From: Crateriforma conspicua
GTDB lineage: Bacteria > Planctomycetota > Planctomycetia > Pirellulales > Pirellulaceae
DNA length: 64,000 nt
Direction: 5' to 3'
Assembly: GCF_007752935.1 (NCBI RefSeq)
Contig: NZ_CP036319.1
Coordinates: 1,984,001 to 2,048,000 of the forward strand
Both the position numbers and the translations under genes were made by a program. The notes below the pieces were generated by a model, which did not search any database, was not told where the DNA came from, and saw only the letters and a list, made by a program, of their open reading frames with translations. How positions within the stretch are numbered: the stretch's first letter is position 1; each line of letters begins with the position of its first letter. Positions 9,745 through 18,757 of this stretch are shown in pieces.

Positions 9745-10883
9745 ACAAAAGAGTGCTGTTGGTCGACGATGACCCCAATGTCCTGCAAGGCTTCAAACGC
9801 AACCTTCGAAAGCATTATGAGCTTTCGCTGGCCGTCGGGCCGCATGAAGCCTTGGCGACAATTCGGAACGAAGGTCCCTTCGCCGTGGTGGTTTCAGACA
9901 TGCAGATGCCGGAAATCAGCGGCGTCGAACTGCTCGCCCGTGTCCGCGAAATGCACGAACACACTGTTCGCGTGATGTTGACCGGCAATGCAGATCAAAA
10001 GACGGCCGTCGATGCGGTGAACGAAGGATGCATTTTTCGATTCCTGGGCAAGCCATGTCCGCCGGAAGTTTTGGCCAAAACGCTGGACGCGGCTTTGGAA
10101 CAGTATCGTTTGGTGACCGCCGAAGCCGACCTGCTAAGCAAGACCGTCTCTGGAAGCATTCGAGTGCTGACTCAAGTGCTTTCGTTGGCCATGCCCGAAG
10201 CGTTTGGTCTGACCCAGGAAGCGCGAACGTTGGCACGCGAAGTCGGTAAGCAGATGAACGTGCAACCGCTGTGGGAGCTGGAAATGGCCGCGATGCTGAT
10301 GCGTCTGGGCTACGTTTCTTTGCCTGCAGAGATCGCAAAACGATATCTGCGGGCCGAGCCGCTGGATGGAAAACTGCTGGCACTGGTGGATGAAACCCCA
10401 GCATTGGGCAGCGAATTGGTTGCGTCCATTCCAAGACTTGAAAACGTCGCCGCGTTGATTTCCCGATTGAACGACCCGCCATCACCACAGGTGCCGGCGG
10501 CATCGCAAATTCTGAAGGTCGTCGGTGACTTTCAGCGGTATCGGCATGATCGATCACCCTTGGTCGCGCTACGTGAAATGGAAGGCTCACCGGCCTATGA
10601 CCCCAAGATCCTGGCACTCGTAGCCGAAGTCGTCGAAGCCACCTATCGACAAGTCGAAGTCTTGGTTTCGCAATTGACCGAAGGGATGGTTCTGGAGGAA
10701 CACTTGCTGGACCACGCCGGCCGAATCTTGGTCGCCAAGGGACACGAAGTCCACGATTCACTGATTCAAAAGCTGAAGGCCCTCTGTCGATCGGGCAACG
10801 GTGTGCAAGAACCGATCTTGGTGCGAACCCTTGCTCCCGTTCCCGATCGCCAACCGGAAACCGAAGCGGTGGGAATCGGTTGA
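9741..10883 (+). CDS. Response regulator with degenerate HD-GYP domain
   Basis: 380 residues from a GTG at 9741 that overlaps the preceding stop (GTGA) and has GGAGG upstream; an in-frame upstream start would bury it in the previous gene. The receiver is intact: VLLVDDDP, phospho-acceptor Asp53 in VVSDMQMP and Lys104 in FLGKP. Residues 135-300 follow the HD-GYP fold: AAMLMRLGYVSLPAEI aligns with the usual ALLHDIGKIGIPDEI, so the metal-binding His-Asp is replaced by Met187-Arg188. The later His-His is replaced in ALISRLND (242-245). It should therefore lack cyclic-di-GMP phosphodiesterase activity. In Shewanella H-NOX signalling a similar degenerate HD-GYP regulator (HnoD) allosterically inhibits an active partner. 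No active HD-GYP gene is in this window. Confidence 0.85.
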   Translation: MNKRVLLVDDDPNVLQGFKRNLRKHYELSLAVGPHEALATIRNEGPFAVVVSDMQMPEISGVELLARVREMHEHTVRVMLTGNADQKTAVDAVNEGCIFRFLGKPCPPEVLAKTLDAALEQYRLVTAEADLLSKTVSGSIRVLTQVLSLAMPEAFGLTQEARTLAREVGKQMNVQPLWELEMAAMLMRLGYVSLPAEIAKRYLRAEPLDGKLLALVDETPALGSELVASIPRLENVAALISRLNDPPSPQVPAASQILKVVGDFQRYRHDRSPLVALREMEGSPAYDPKILALVAEVVEATYRQVEVLVSQLTEGMVLEEHLLDHAGRILVAKGHEVHDSLIQKLKALCRSGNGVQEPILVRTLAPVPDRQPETEAVGIG

Positions 10884-10930
10884 CCGACTGTTCTCAGGAC
10901 CAACGAAGCAATGACCCAAAGAGTTGTTCA

Positions 10931-11356
10931 ATGACCAACCTACTATTCGTCGACGATGACATGAATCTGTTGCGGGGGCTGCGACGCAGTCTGCGGGACC
11001 AACCGTACTTCTTGCATGTCGCCAATTCGGCAGACCAAGCGATGAAGTTGTTCAAACATCGCGTTTTTGATGTCGCCGTGGTGGACCAGCGTCTGGACCA
11101 CATATGCGGCTTAGAACTGCTGGCTTGGATTCGTCAGCATCATCCCAAGACGATTCGTTTGATGTTGACCGGGCATGCAAACGTGCACGTCGCCCAGGAC
11201 GCAATCAATCGTGGCGGCGTTTTCCGGTTCCTGACCAAACCGATTCGTGATGTGGAACTGGCCATTGCAATTCGCGAAGGCTTGGAATCGCGCGAAGCGG
11301 CAAATGAGAACAATGAATCACACCACAGCTTGGCCGACCATGCTGTGTCGACCTGA
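10931..11356 (+). CDS. Single-domain response regulator (receiver)
   Basis: 141 residues, essentially one receiver domain: LLFVDDDMN (Asp8-10), phospho-acceptor Asp52 in AVVDQRLDHICG, Thr in LTGHAN and Lys in FLTKP. The last ~20 residues are a polar tail rich in Asn, Glu and His. The ATG at 10931 is preferred because it sits two residues before the first beta strand. An alternative TTG at 10880 overlaps the preceding stop (TTGA) and would add 17 residues. Receivers of this kind shuttle phosphate or act as stand-alone outputs. It belongs to the same run of plus-strand signalling genes. Confidence 0.88.
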   Translation: MTNLLFVDDDMNLLRGLRRSLRDQPYFLHVANSADQAMKLFKHRVFDVAVVDQRLDHICGLELLAWIRQHHPKTIRLMLTGHANVHVAQDAINRGGVFRFLTKPIRDVELAIAIREGLESREAANENNESHHSLADHAVST

Positions 11357-11433
11357 CGGATGACTCGATCGCAACCATTGACCACCTTTCAGCCAAAACC
11401 GAACCACCACTCACTTGCACCGAAACCAGAACT

Positions 11434-11820
11434 ATGATTCGCACCCTTGTCGTTGACGATAGCAAGTTTATGGCGCGTGCCATGAAGACTTCGCTTCAAG
11501 AAATGGGCTTCGAAGTCGTCGGCGTTGGCCACGATGGATTCGAAGGCCTGGATCAGTTCAAACAACAACGACCCGACGTGACCCTGTTGGATGTCACCAT
11601 GCCGAACATGGACGGCGTCGAATGCCTGCAGAAGATTTTGGAAATCGATGCCGAGGCCCGTGTCGTGATGCTCTCCGCGATCCGCGACGCTGCGGTGATT
11701 GAACAATGCATGTACGCGGGGGCGTTCGAGTTTTTGCAGAAGCCGATTCGCCCCAACAGTCCGGCGGATCTGTCTCGCCTGTGCTCCACACTGGAAAAAG
11801 CTGTAGAGAAGGCCTGCTGA
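11434..11820 (+). CDS. CheY-like receiver
   Basis: 128 residues, a CheY-type single receiver: RTLVVDDSKFMARAMK with Asp8/Asp9, phospho-acceptor Asp53 in VTLLDVTMPNMDG, Ser/Ala in VVMLSAI and Lys in FLQKPI. Unlike the other receivers in the cluster its first helix reads like chemotaxis CheY proteins (DDSKFMAR). Its stop codon is followed after two bases by the start of the CheX-kinase fusion gene, so the two products are very likely made together and functionally paired. Confidence 0.92.
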   Translation: MIRTLVVDDSKFMARAMKTSLQEMGFEVVGVGHDGFEGLDQFKQQRPDVTLLDVTMPNMDGVECLQKILEIDAEARVVMLSAIRDAAVIEQCMYAGAFEFLQKPIRPNSPADLSRLCSTLEKAVEKAC

Positions 11821-11822
11821 AA

Positions 11823-13208
11823 ATGGAAATCGTCAACACACACACCGAACTGTTTGCCGGCGTTGCTGCACGTACGCTTGGCGAGATGTTCGGGATCAGC
11901 CAACCGACCATTCGATCGGTGACCGAAACCGATTCGGTGAACACCGACAAGACGTTCATCGTCTCGATCTACTACACCGGCAGCGTTTACGGCGAATACT
12001 TGTTGGCCATGGACGAACAAACCGCGGCAAACGTGATCGGTATCTGCGAACAGATTAGCGACGACAATCGCGATGCCATCCGAGAAGACCTGTGTGATGC
12101 GATGTCGGAGACGCTGAACACCATCGTGGGTGAAAGCATCGTGACATTGCAGCAGACCTACACCAAGCTGACCATCACGTCGCCGCGAATCTATTTTGGG
12201 TGCATTCGTTATCCCAAATTCCGCACCGGGCGATGCGTTTTGAAAACGGAACATGGCCCCATCGAGTGCCACTTCTGCTTGGATTTGATGCGACTGGACT
12301 TGGCTGCATCCTATTCCCAGGCGATGGATTCGTTGATCGAAGTCAACGCGAAGCTGAAGGAAGCGAATGAGCACTTGGCCGAACAGCAAGCACAGTTGGT
12401 GCACTCTGCAAAGATGGCGTCAGTGGGGCTGTTGGCGTCGGGAGTCGCACATGAAATCAACAGCCCACTGTTTTTTGTCGATGCCAACCTGACCACGTTG
12501 AATGATTACATCGAAGTCATCGAGTCCACGTTACAACTGTATGAATCGTTGTGCGCGACGTTGATCAAGCAAAGCAACGCGGGCAACGATGTCATCAAGG
12601 GAATGCAATTGGAAGCTCAGACCCAAGACATGGAATTCGTAATCGACGATACCAAAGAATTGGTTAAAGAGACTCGTGACGGCGTCACTCGGATCAAAGG
12701 CATTGTCCAAGGCTTGAAGGATTTTTCACACGTGGATCGCTGCGGGCACGTGGTCAACAATGTGAAAGATATTGTGGTGAATACGTTGCAGTTGATCTCA
12801 AGCCAATTACCCGATGGGTGCGATGTCCAGTGCGAATTGGCCGAATTGCCGTCCACCGTGTGTAACGCGGGCGAAGTGGGCCAAGCGATCGCTGGGGTGG
12901 TATTGAACGCCAGCCAAGCGATGCCGACCGGCGGGACCGTTCGATTATCGGCCACCGCCGACGACACAACCATCAGCGTCGTCGTCGAAGACGAAGGTGT
13001 CGGCATTCCACCCTCAGACATTGAACACATCTTTGAACCCTTCTTTACGACCAAACAGGTCGGCGAAGGGACCGGGTTGGGGCTGTCGATCGCCTACGGG
13101 ATCTTCGAAAAACATATGGGGTCGATCACCATCGAAAGCCAAGTGGATCTGGGGACGAAAGTGACGATGCGTTTGCCGGTGCATCAAAAGACAGCTGCCT
13201 GTGAATAG
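11823..13208 (+). CDS. CheX-like phosphatase domain fused to histidine kinase
   Basis: 461 residues from the ATG at 11823, two bases after the CheY-like gene. Residues 1-160 match the CheC/CheX/FliY fold: an N-terminal helix (ELFAGVAARTLGEMFG), beta strands (IVSIYYTGSVYGEYLLAMD) and a helix with DAMSETLNTIVGES. That helix holds the ExxN phosphatase signature (Glu96, Asn99) used by CheX to strip phosphate from CheY. A short coil (165-200) leads to a HisKA H-box with His210 in ASGVAHEINSPLFF, then a HATPase with [17 protein letters not shown] and GTGLGLSIAYG. One polypeptide thus seems to carry a kinase and a dedicated CheY-P phosphatase. The combination is inferred from motifs; I know of no characterised protein with this order. 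Confidence 0.85.
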   Translation: MEIVNTHTELFAGVAARTLGEMFGISQPTIRSVTETDSVNTDKTFIVSIYYTGSVYGEYLLAMDEQTAANVIGICEQISDDNRDAIREDLCDAMSETLNTIVGESIVTLQQTYTKLTITSPRIYFGCIRYPKFRTGRCVLKTEHGPIECHFCLDLMRLDLAASYSQAMDSLIEVNAKLKEANEHLAEQQAQLVHSAKMASVGLLASGVAHEINSPLFFVDANLTTLNDYIEVIESTLQLYESLCATLIKQSNAGNDVIKGMQLEAQTQDMEFVIDDTKELVKETRDGVTRIKGIVQGLKDFSHVDRCGHVVNNVKDIVVNTLQLISSQLPDGCDVQCELAELPSTVCNAGEVGQAIAGVVLNASQAMPTGGTVRLSATADDTTISVVVEDEGVGIPPSDIEHIFEPFFTTKQVGEGTGLGLSIAYGIFEKHMGSITIESQVDLGTKVTMRLPVHQKTAACE

Positions 13209-13293
13209 CGGGCCGCACCGTGCGCACGAAACTTGATGAACCGAATTTTGTCTTATGACTGGCGGACTTGCCTTCGATGAATTGGAGAACACG

Positions 13294-13803
13294 ATGGAAA
13301 TGAATCTTTGCGATCACCCAAGCGACATGACGCAACTGGTCTACGTCAGTGCCGCGACGGTTGCGTTTTCCGATGAAGACCTGGAAACGCTTTTGGCCCA
13401 GTCGCGACGCAATAACGCCGGTATCGACGTTTCCGGCGTGCTGTTGTTCCATGAAGGGACGTTCTTGCAGGTTTTGGAAGGGATGCCAGACGCCGTGGAT
13501 CGGCTGTATCAGAAGATTGCTCGTGATAACAGGCACGACAATGTTTTGTTGCTGTCGTCAAGAACGATCACCGAACGAAATTTCGGTCAATGGAGTATGG
13601 GGTTTCTGAGTGGCTTGAACACGCTGGAAGAACTGCCCGGCTTTGTCGATTTCTTTCGAGGTCAACGATTGACCGATCTCAACGGCGACAGCAAACGTGT
13701 GTCGCAGATACTGGATGGCTTTCGAAGGGGACGCTGGCGACGCAGTCTTTCCGGGACCGACGACCGGCAACCCGGTCCAGATCGTCTCGCAACGACATCG
13801 TAA
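13294..13803 (+). CDS. BLUF-domain blue-light sensor protein
   Basis: 169 residues from the ATG at 13294, which has GGAG six bases upstream; an in-frame ATG at 13255 lacks one. The BLUF domain occupies about 13-110: MTQLVYVSAA with the flavin-proximal Tyr17, RRNNAGIDVSGVLLF with Asn40/41, GTFLQVLEG with the photocycle Gln59, and FGQWSMGF with Trp100 and Met102. The segment RHDNV (80-84) is typical. BLUF proteins bind FAD and respond to blue light. The 60-residue tail is charged (FRRGRWRRSLSG) and has no recognised output domain, so the protein must act on a partner, plausibly one of the neighbouring kinases. The gene lies between the CheX-kinase and H-NOX genes. Confidence 0.93.
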   Translation: MEMNLCDHPSDMTQLVYVSAATVAFSDEDLETLLAQSRRNNAGIDVSGVLLFHEGTFLQVLEGMPDAVDRLYQKIARDNRHDNVLLLSSRTITERNFGQWSMGFLSGLNTLEELPGFVDFFRGQRLTDLNGDSKRVSQILDGFRRGRWRRSLSGTDDRQPGPDRLATTS

Positions 13804-13854
13804 AAGGTCGTTTTCTTTCGCACATTTTCCACGCATTCAACAAGGGCCAATTCG

Positions 13855-14430
13855 ATGAAGGGCATTGTATTTACCGAACTGATCGAGATGGTCGAAGACG
13901 ATCTGGGAATCGAGATCGCGGATCGAGTGATTTCCACGTCAGGGACATCGAACGAGGGTGCCTACACCGCCGTCGGCAGCTATGACCATGCCGAGTTGAT
14001 TCAACTGGTCCTGGCTCTGTCGGATCAGACAGGAGTTCCCGTTCCGGAGTTGGTGCAGACTTTTGGGCGGCATTTGTTCAAGCGTTTTTCGCAACTGTAT
14101 CCACAGTTCTTCGAACACGCACAGTCCGCCTTCGATTTTCTGCCGCTGGTGGAAACCTATATCCATGTGGAGGTGCGAAAACTGTACCCCGATGCGGAAC
14201 TGCCCACCTTCGACTGCGGGATTCATGAAGGAACCTTGACGATGCACTATCAATCTTCGCGACCATTCGCCGACTTGGCGGAGGGATTGGTCCGTGCGTG
14301 TGTGGATCACTTCGGTGATGAAGTGATGGTGGTGCGCGAAGACTTGGGGGACGGTAATGGGACCGAAGCGTGCTTCTGTTTGACGCCCGTCGAGCAACAT
14401 CGTCATGGTGAAGTTCAGGCGTATGTCTGA
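13855..14430 (+). CDS. H-NOX heme NO/O2-binding protein
   Basis: 191 residues with full-length H-NOX features: the start MKGIVFTELIEMVED, a FGRHLFKRF helix, the proximal heme-ligand His104 in ETYIHVEVRKLYPDAELP, and the propionate-binding YxSxR motif (Tyr132, Ser134, Arg136 in MHYQSSRPF). H-NOX proteins bind NO (and in some lineages O2) at ferrous heme and regulate a cognate kinase or cyclase. The distal pocket residues cannot be judged by eye, so NO specificity is inferred from the bacterial stand-alone type. The last codons overlap the start of the next gene, a kinase with an H-NOX-associated N-terminal helix, which indicates a sensor-kinase pair. Confidence 0.93.
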   Translation: MKGIVFTELIEMVEDDLGIEIADRVISTSGTSNEGAYTAVGSYDHAELIQLVLALSDQTGVPVPELVQTFGRHLFKRFSQLYPQFFEHAQSAFDFLPLVETYIHVEVRKLYPDAELPTFDCGIHEGTLTMHYQSSRPFADLAEGLVRACVDHFGDEVMVVREDLGDGNGTEACFCLTPVEQHRHGEVQAYV

Positions 14431-15742
14431 TGATCCTCTACTCCAACGACGTTTCGAGCGTGAACGCAAGGCTCGCAAAGAAGCCGAACGTCTGTTGGAA
14501 CAAAAATCGATCGAAATCTTCCACGCGAACCAACGACTGGATGGTTTAGCGAGGCAAACCCGTGCCATTGTGGAAACCGCCGCGGAGGGAATCGTCACCT
14601 ATTCGCACGACGGTCAGATTGATCTGTTCAATCGCTCGGCCGCAAGGATCTTCGAACGCGATGACGCGAACGACATCGGCATTCGCCAGTTGTTCAAGAC
14701 GACGCAGGATCTTGAACAGGTTCTTTTTCCTCAACAGTCTAATTGGTCGCCTATCGAAGGTGCCCATGATGCTGAACCCGTCGAAATTCAAGGCGTCACG
14801 CAGAGCGGCCGACAGTTTTGTGCTGAAGTCGCCATCAGCCGAAGCGGTGCGGGTGACGATTCGCAATACACGATGCTGGTACGTGACCTGACACGCAAAA
14901 AGACATTGGAAGCCCGCTTGGCTCAAGCCCAAAAAATGGAATCGGTCGGCCAGTTGGCGGCGGGGATTGCACACGAGATCAATACGCCCATTCAGTTTGT
15001 CAATGACAACATGTTGTTTCTGGAGGGTGCTTTCGGGGACCTCGGAAAGTTGCTGGATCTGTTCGATCTTCTGGCCAAGCGTATCGAGAACGGTGAGGCG
15101 GCAGACGATTTGATCGAGACGATTCGAACGGAACAGGAGTTGGTGGACCTTCCGTTCTTGCGAAGCGAGTTTCCCGGCGCGATTGCCCAGTCGCTGGAAG
15201 GAGTTCAACGGGTGGCGACCATCGTTCGTGCCATGAAGGAGTTTTCGCAAAACTCCACTGAAAACAAGACGGCAACTCAGTTGAACCGAATGATCGAAAA
15301 CTCACTGACCGTGATACGCAACCAAGCCGACCAGATCGCGACCATTGAAACAGAATTGGATCCCGAGGTTGGTGACGTGGTTTGTTTGTCCGGTCCGGTC
15401 AGCCAATGTCTTTTGAACGTGATCAACAATTCATTGGAGGCGATTCAGGAACAGGGATCGTCCCAGATCGGATGCGTTCGTGTTTCCAGTCACGCCCAGG
15501 CCGAGGCGGTGGAGATTCGGGTGCAAGACAACGGGCCCGGCGTGCCCGCGAAGATCCGCGACCGAATTTTTGAACCATTTTTCACCACAAAGGAAGTCGG
15601 CAAGGGGATGGGGCAAGGCCTGTCGTTTGTTTATGACACCATCGTGACCAAGCACGGCGGCGAAATTGATATCGAACCCGTTCCGTGTGGCGGTACCTGT
15701 GTCCGAATGCGATTGCCCACCGCGAACGGTGTGTCTGGATAG
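14423..15742 (+). CDS. H-NOX-associated PAS histidine kinase
   Basis: 439 residues from the ATG at 14423, which overlaps the H-NOX stop codon; an ATG at 14405 is in frame. The N-terminal coil ([20 protein letters not shown]) is characteristic of kinases and cyclases encoded next to H-NOX genes. A PAS domain spans about 45-158 ([20 protein letters not shown] ... [10 protein letters not shown]). The H-box has His184 in [14 protein letters not shown]; the ATPase has [29 protein letters not shown] and [11 protein letters not shown]. It is cytosolic. By analogy with HnoK it should be inhibited by NO-bound H-NOX and donate phosphate to the receivers upstream in this cluster; the partner choice is inference. 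Confidence 0.92.
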   Translation: MSDDPLLQRRFERERKARKEAERLLEQKSIEIFHANQRLDGLARQTRAIVETAAEGIVTYSHDGQIDLFNRSAARIFERDDANDIGIRQLFKTTQDLEQVLFPQQSNWSPIEGAHDAEPVEIQGVTQSGRQFCAEVAISRSGAGDDSQYTMLVRDLTRKKTLEARLAQAQKMESVGQLAAGIAHEINTPIQFVNDNMLFLEGAFGDLGKLLDLFDLLAKRIENGEAADDLIETIRTEQELVDLPFLRSEFPGAIAQSLEGVQRVATIVRAMKEFSQNSTENKTATQLNRMIENSLTVIRNQADQIATIETELDPEVGDVVCLSGPVSQCLLNVINNSLEAIQEQGSSQIGCVRVSSHAQAEAVEIRVQDNGPGVPAKIRDRIFEPFFTTKEVGKGMGQGLSFVYDTIVTKHGGEIDIEPVPCGGTCVRMRLPTANGVSG

Positions 15743-16029
15743 AAACGGTGCTTTCGGATTTGCGGGACGCATGGCGGCAAGCAGATTTGGAACCGGCCTG
15801 TTCTGGCAAGGCTTGGGCGCGACTGATCACGAAAGCTCCAATGTGATTGGTCTGGCCGACCGCAGAGTGCTGATGGTTACCCAAGGATTTGTCTTGGTTC
15901 TTCAACTTGCGATGGCTCGGCGCCTTACGGCGTTCGAAACGCTGCAGCGATCGCGACGGATCAACGTTATGCTTGTCTCGCTGTGCGATAGGTTTTTCTC
16001 AGTCCCCAAGACAAGTATCGGAGCAATCG

Positions 16030-16359
16030 TTGAAACGAAGATATCGAGTCGTTCGGGGCGAGGTTGTGCTTGGCTACGTCGGCTTTGATGACCAGTGGCC
16101 ATGCGAACCCTTTGAGCCGACGGGTGCGTTCTACAAGGTGAAAGCTCTGTTCGACAAAGAGCATGAATTGGGACGGCTTGCCGGTGAGGTCGACGAAAAA
16201 ATGGATGCCGAGCGGTTTGAACAATTGATGAGCGAGGCGGATGCAATCATGGACGAGATCATCGCCCCAGGAATCCGCTTTGAAGCGTTGGAAAAGATCC
16301 TTTGTTCCTTCGACTGTGACCAGTTGTCGATCTTCGAAGGCCGCGTTTGCTGGCGTTAA
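16030..16359 (+). CDS. Small hypothetical protein
   Basis: About 109 residues if the TTG at 16030 is used; the frame is open further upstream but the composition there (many Cys, Arg and Ser) looks non-coding. The protein-like part reads RRYRVVRGEVVLGYVGFDDQ, a short beta-rich start, followed by two acidic helices (KALFDKEHELGRLAGEVDEK and EQLMSEADAIMDEIIAPG) and the end FDCDQLSIFEGRVCWR. I recognise no family. It lies downstream of the signalling cluster and converges on the sulfatase at 16412. The start codon is uncertain. The 287 bp before it show no other feature. Confidence 0.5.
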   Translation: MKRRYRVVRGEVVLGYVGFDDQWPCEPFEPTGAFYKVKALFDKEHELGRLAGEVDEKMDAERFEQLMSEADAIMDEIIAPGIRFEALEKILCSFDCDQLSIFEGRVCWR

Positions 16360-16411
16360 GTAGCCGGACAGACTTTTTTAAGTTCAGTAAACCGACGCCT
16401 ACCTAGCGCCA

Positions 16412-18757
16412 TCAGCGTCCGTCCATCGTTTCGAGTCTTTTCACAACCAGGTTGTCAAAATCAATGGACCGTCCGTTCACCGTGAAGCCGAACTTGGTTT
16501 TGGTCGGATGGTCGAAACCCGGTGATCGCAGACTTGTGACCAATGCCTCATCAAGAAACGCTTTCATGACGTCACTGCGGATTCGAATTCGCAGCGTGTG
16601 CCATTGTTCGGGGTGAATGCTGATCTTTGCGGACGCAGCTGTGCGTTCCAGTAGCCTCTGCAGTGCCTCGGCATCAGAAGCCGATAGATTCTTGTCTTGG
16701 CGTTGCTTGCGGACGTCCAGATTCATGCTGCCCGTTTTGTCGTCACCAATCCTTAGTGACTTCGGAAAAACAGAAACGCGACAGATGTGTCCGGCATGAA
16801 CGGATTTCTCGTTCTCGTCATCGATCACAAAGTTGAAACTCTTCCCGCCGCTGAACCGAAAATCGAACTGGATATCGATGTCGTCAAAATCAAGCTGTGT
16901 CCGGATGACCGCACCGTGATCCGCCTTGGTCTGTTTTCCAACTAGCACGCCGTTGATGACCGACCAAGAATCCTCGTGGCCCCGTGCCGTCGTGTAATCC
17001 TTGCCAATTTTGTTTCGGTTGTCGTAGTCGTCTTCAAAAACGGCCCTCCATTGTTGTGAACCAACGTCGCCAGCCGCGGGTGATGCCATCTGCGAGCCTG
17101 TCGCTCGGTTCGTTGCACCCTTCTTCACCGAGCCCGATGCTTTGAGGTCACCGAGTTTCTCCGAACGGCGGACTCCTGGCGCATCGGGTTCGGTATCGAA
17201 CATATCGAACTGGGGAAGGACGGTGTTCAACTTGTCGCGTTCATCGCGATGCTGTTGTGAAACGTCGTCCCAGTTAGTGATCTGGTTGTAACTGATCAAA
17301 TCCGCGGGTTCTTCGGCGACATCCCACCACTTGCCGTTGCCGTCTCGCATCACAAGATCGCCACGAATGATCTGTCGCTGGCGACTGTATCCGTAGATCC
17401 ACTGACGATGTCTCGGCTTGTCCGTGAATAAAAACGGAACGAGGCTTTCGCCGTTGTGCACGTAATTTGCGGGGAGCGTTGCACACGTCAAATCAGCGAT
17501 CGTCGGTAGCAGGTCGGACAGGTTGACCAGGACATCTTGCCGGCCGTGTTTCGCCATTCCCGGTGCAAAAATGATCAGCGGCACATGGACGCCCTTCTGA
17601 CGATCATGGCTGCCCTTTCCATATCCGGAAGTTCCATTGTCGGCGCAAAAGATAATCACGGTGTTGTCGGCGATCCCCATTTCCCGCAATCGGTTGCGGT
17701 ACAGCCACATCTGATAGTCCAGGTATTCAATGTGCGACTGGATCCCCGTTTCTGTGACCGTTCCGTGGGTGTCATAAACGCCGTCGTCGCCGGTAATTCG
17801 AGGTTCGGTCCGCGTGTATTTGTCACCGTCCCACTGGACGACGGGAGTCCCCGGCCAGCATTGGCCGTTGGTGGGGTTCAGCCAATCGAACGCACCGTGA
17901 CCCAGGTGCGTGGTGTGATAGACGAAGAACGGTTGCCCCTTGGAATGCTGGCGGTCCATGAAGTCAAAGATGAAATCCAGTTCGACGTCGGGGCCGTAGG
18001 TGCCGGGACCGAACGCCTCCCTGGACTCATCGGTGTTTGGCCACCACTGAAATTCCTGGTCGTCGTGATTCATCAACCGGACGTGCGGGTAAAAGTACCA
18101 ACCATGTTGAAGGTACGTGTCAATCGGTTTGCCGGTGTCCGCGTTGAAGATCAGTTTTTCACCGTCGACAACTCTCTGGACCAGCTTGAAGTCGGTGTAG
18201 GGGTTGTCTTTGTCAGCTAGGCTACCGGGTGTGAAGCAGCCTTGATCAAAACCATACTCGCGAAGGTCTCCGGCCATCTGAGTTTTGCCAGCCCAGTAAG
18301 TTCCGTACCCTGCGCGTTGAGCGACGTGTCCAATCTGCAGCGGCGAACTCATGTAAAGCGGCCACGTGGTTTCCTTTCCGTTTTCGTCGATGTATCGTCC
18401 CTTGTAGGAATTCTGCCACCATTTATGCAGGTGGGCATATCGTCCGGTCATCATCATCGCACGACTGGGCGAACAGACGACCGACGCCCATGCCGTCTTG
18501 ATCCAGCATCCTTCCTGGGCCATTTGATCCAGCACCGGTGTTGCGGCTCGAAACGCCCGATCCGATGTGTCCACACCCTTCTCTTTCGTCCAGACCGACG
18601 ATCCGTAGATCGGAAATTCTCGAGCGCTGATGTCGTCGGCAAAGACGATGATGATGTTGGGCTTCGACTTCGGTTCTTGCTGTTCAGCATTCGCGTGCGC
18701 GGCCGACAGGCACAGTACGCAAGCAACGATCAGAAACGCTCTCATTTGCGTCGTCAT
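16412..18757 (-). CDS. Sulfatase with DUF1080-like C-terminal domain
   Basis: 781 residues from the ATG at 18757, chosen because a signal peptide (MRAFLIVACVLCLSAAHANA, preceded by four residues) starts there; an upstream in-frame ATG would add 35 non-hydrophobic residues. The sulfatase module has KPNIIIVFADDIS (metal site) and the formylglycine signature CSPSR (95-99), with IIFCADNGTSG and NLSDLLPTIADL later. After a low-complexity linker rich in Ser, Gly and Ala (about 555-600), the last ~200 residues form a beta-sandwich resembling the DUF1080/3-keto-disaccharide hydrolase family: WRAVFEDDY, SWSVINGVLVGKQ, DIDIQFDFRFSGGKSFNFVI, WHTLRIRI, FGFTVNGRSIDFDNLVVKR. That domain may bind or act on the glycan. 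Stand-alone gene, secreted. Confidence 0.93.
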   Translation of the reverse strand: MTTQMRAFLIVACVLCLSAAHANAEQQEPKSKPNIIIVFADDISAREFPIYGSSVWTKEKGVDTSDRAFRAATPVLDQMAQEGCWIKTAWASVVCSPSRAMMMTGRYAHLHKWWQNSYKGRYIDENGKETTWPLYMSSPLQIGHVAQRAGYGTYWAGKTQMAGDLREYGFDQGCFTPGSLADKDNPYTDFKLVQRVVDGEKLIFNADTGKPIDTYLQHGWYFYPHVRLMNHDDQEFQWWPNTDESREAFGPGTYGPDVELDFIFDFMDRQHSKGQPFFVYHTTHLGHGAFDWLNPTNGQCWPGTPVVQWDGDKYTRTEPRITGDDGVYDTHGTVTETGIQSHIEYLDYQMWLYRNRLREMGIADNTVIIFCADNGTSGYGKGSHDRQKGVHVPLIIFAPGMAKHGRQDVLVNLSDLLPTIADLTCATLPANYVHNGESLVPFLFTDKPRHRQWIYGYSRQRQIIRGDLVMRDGNGKWWDVAEEPADLISYNQITNWDDVSQQHRDERDKLNTVLPQFDMFDTEPDAPGVRRSEKLGDLKASGSVKKGATNRATGSQMASPAAGDVGSQQWRAVFEDDYDNRNKIGKDYTTARGHEDSWSVINGVLVGKQTKADHGAVIRTQLDFDDIDIQFDFRFSGGKSFNFVIDDENEKSVHAGHICRVSVFPKSLRIGDDKTGSMNLDVRKQRQDKNLSASDAEALQRLLERTAASAKISIHPEQWHTLRIRIRSDVMKAFLDEALVTSLRSPGFDHPTKTKFGFTVNGRSIDFDNLVVKRLETMDGR

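Noticed and set aside
9741-10883. Active cyclic-di-GMP phosphodiesterase
   Set aside because: The His-Asp and His-His metal ligands of the HD-GYP domain are replaced.
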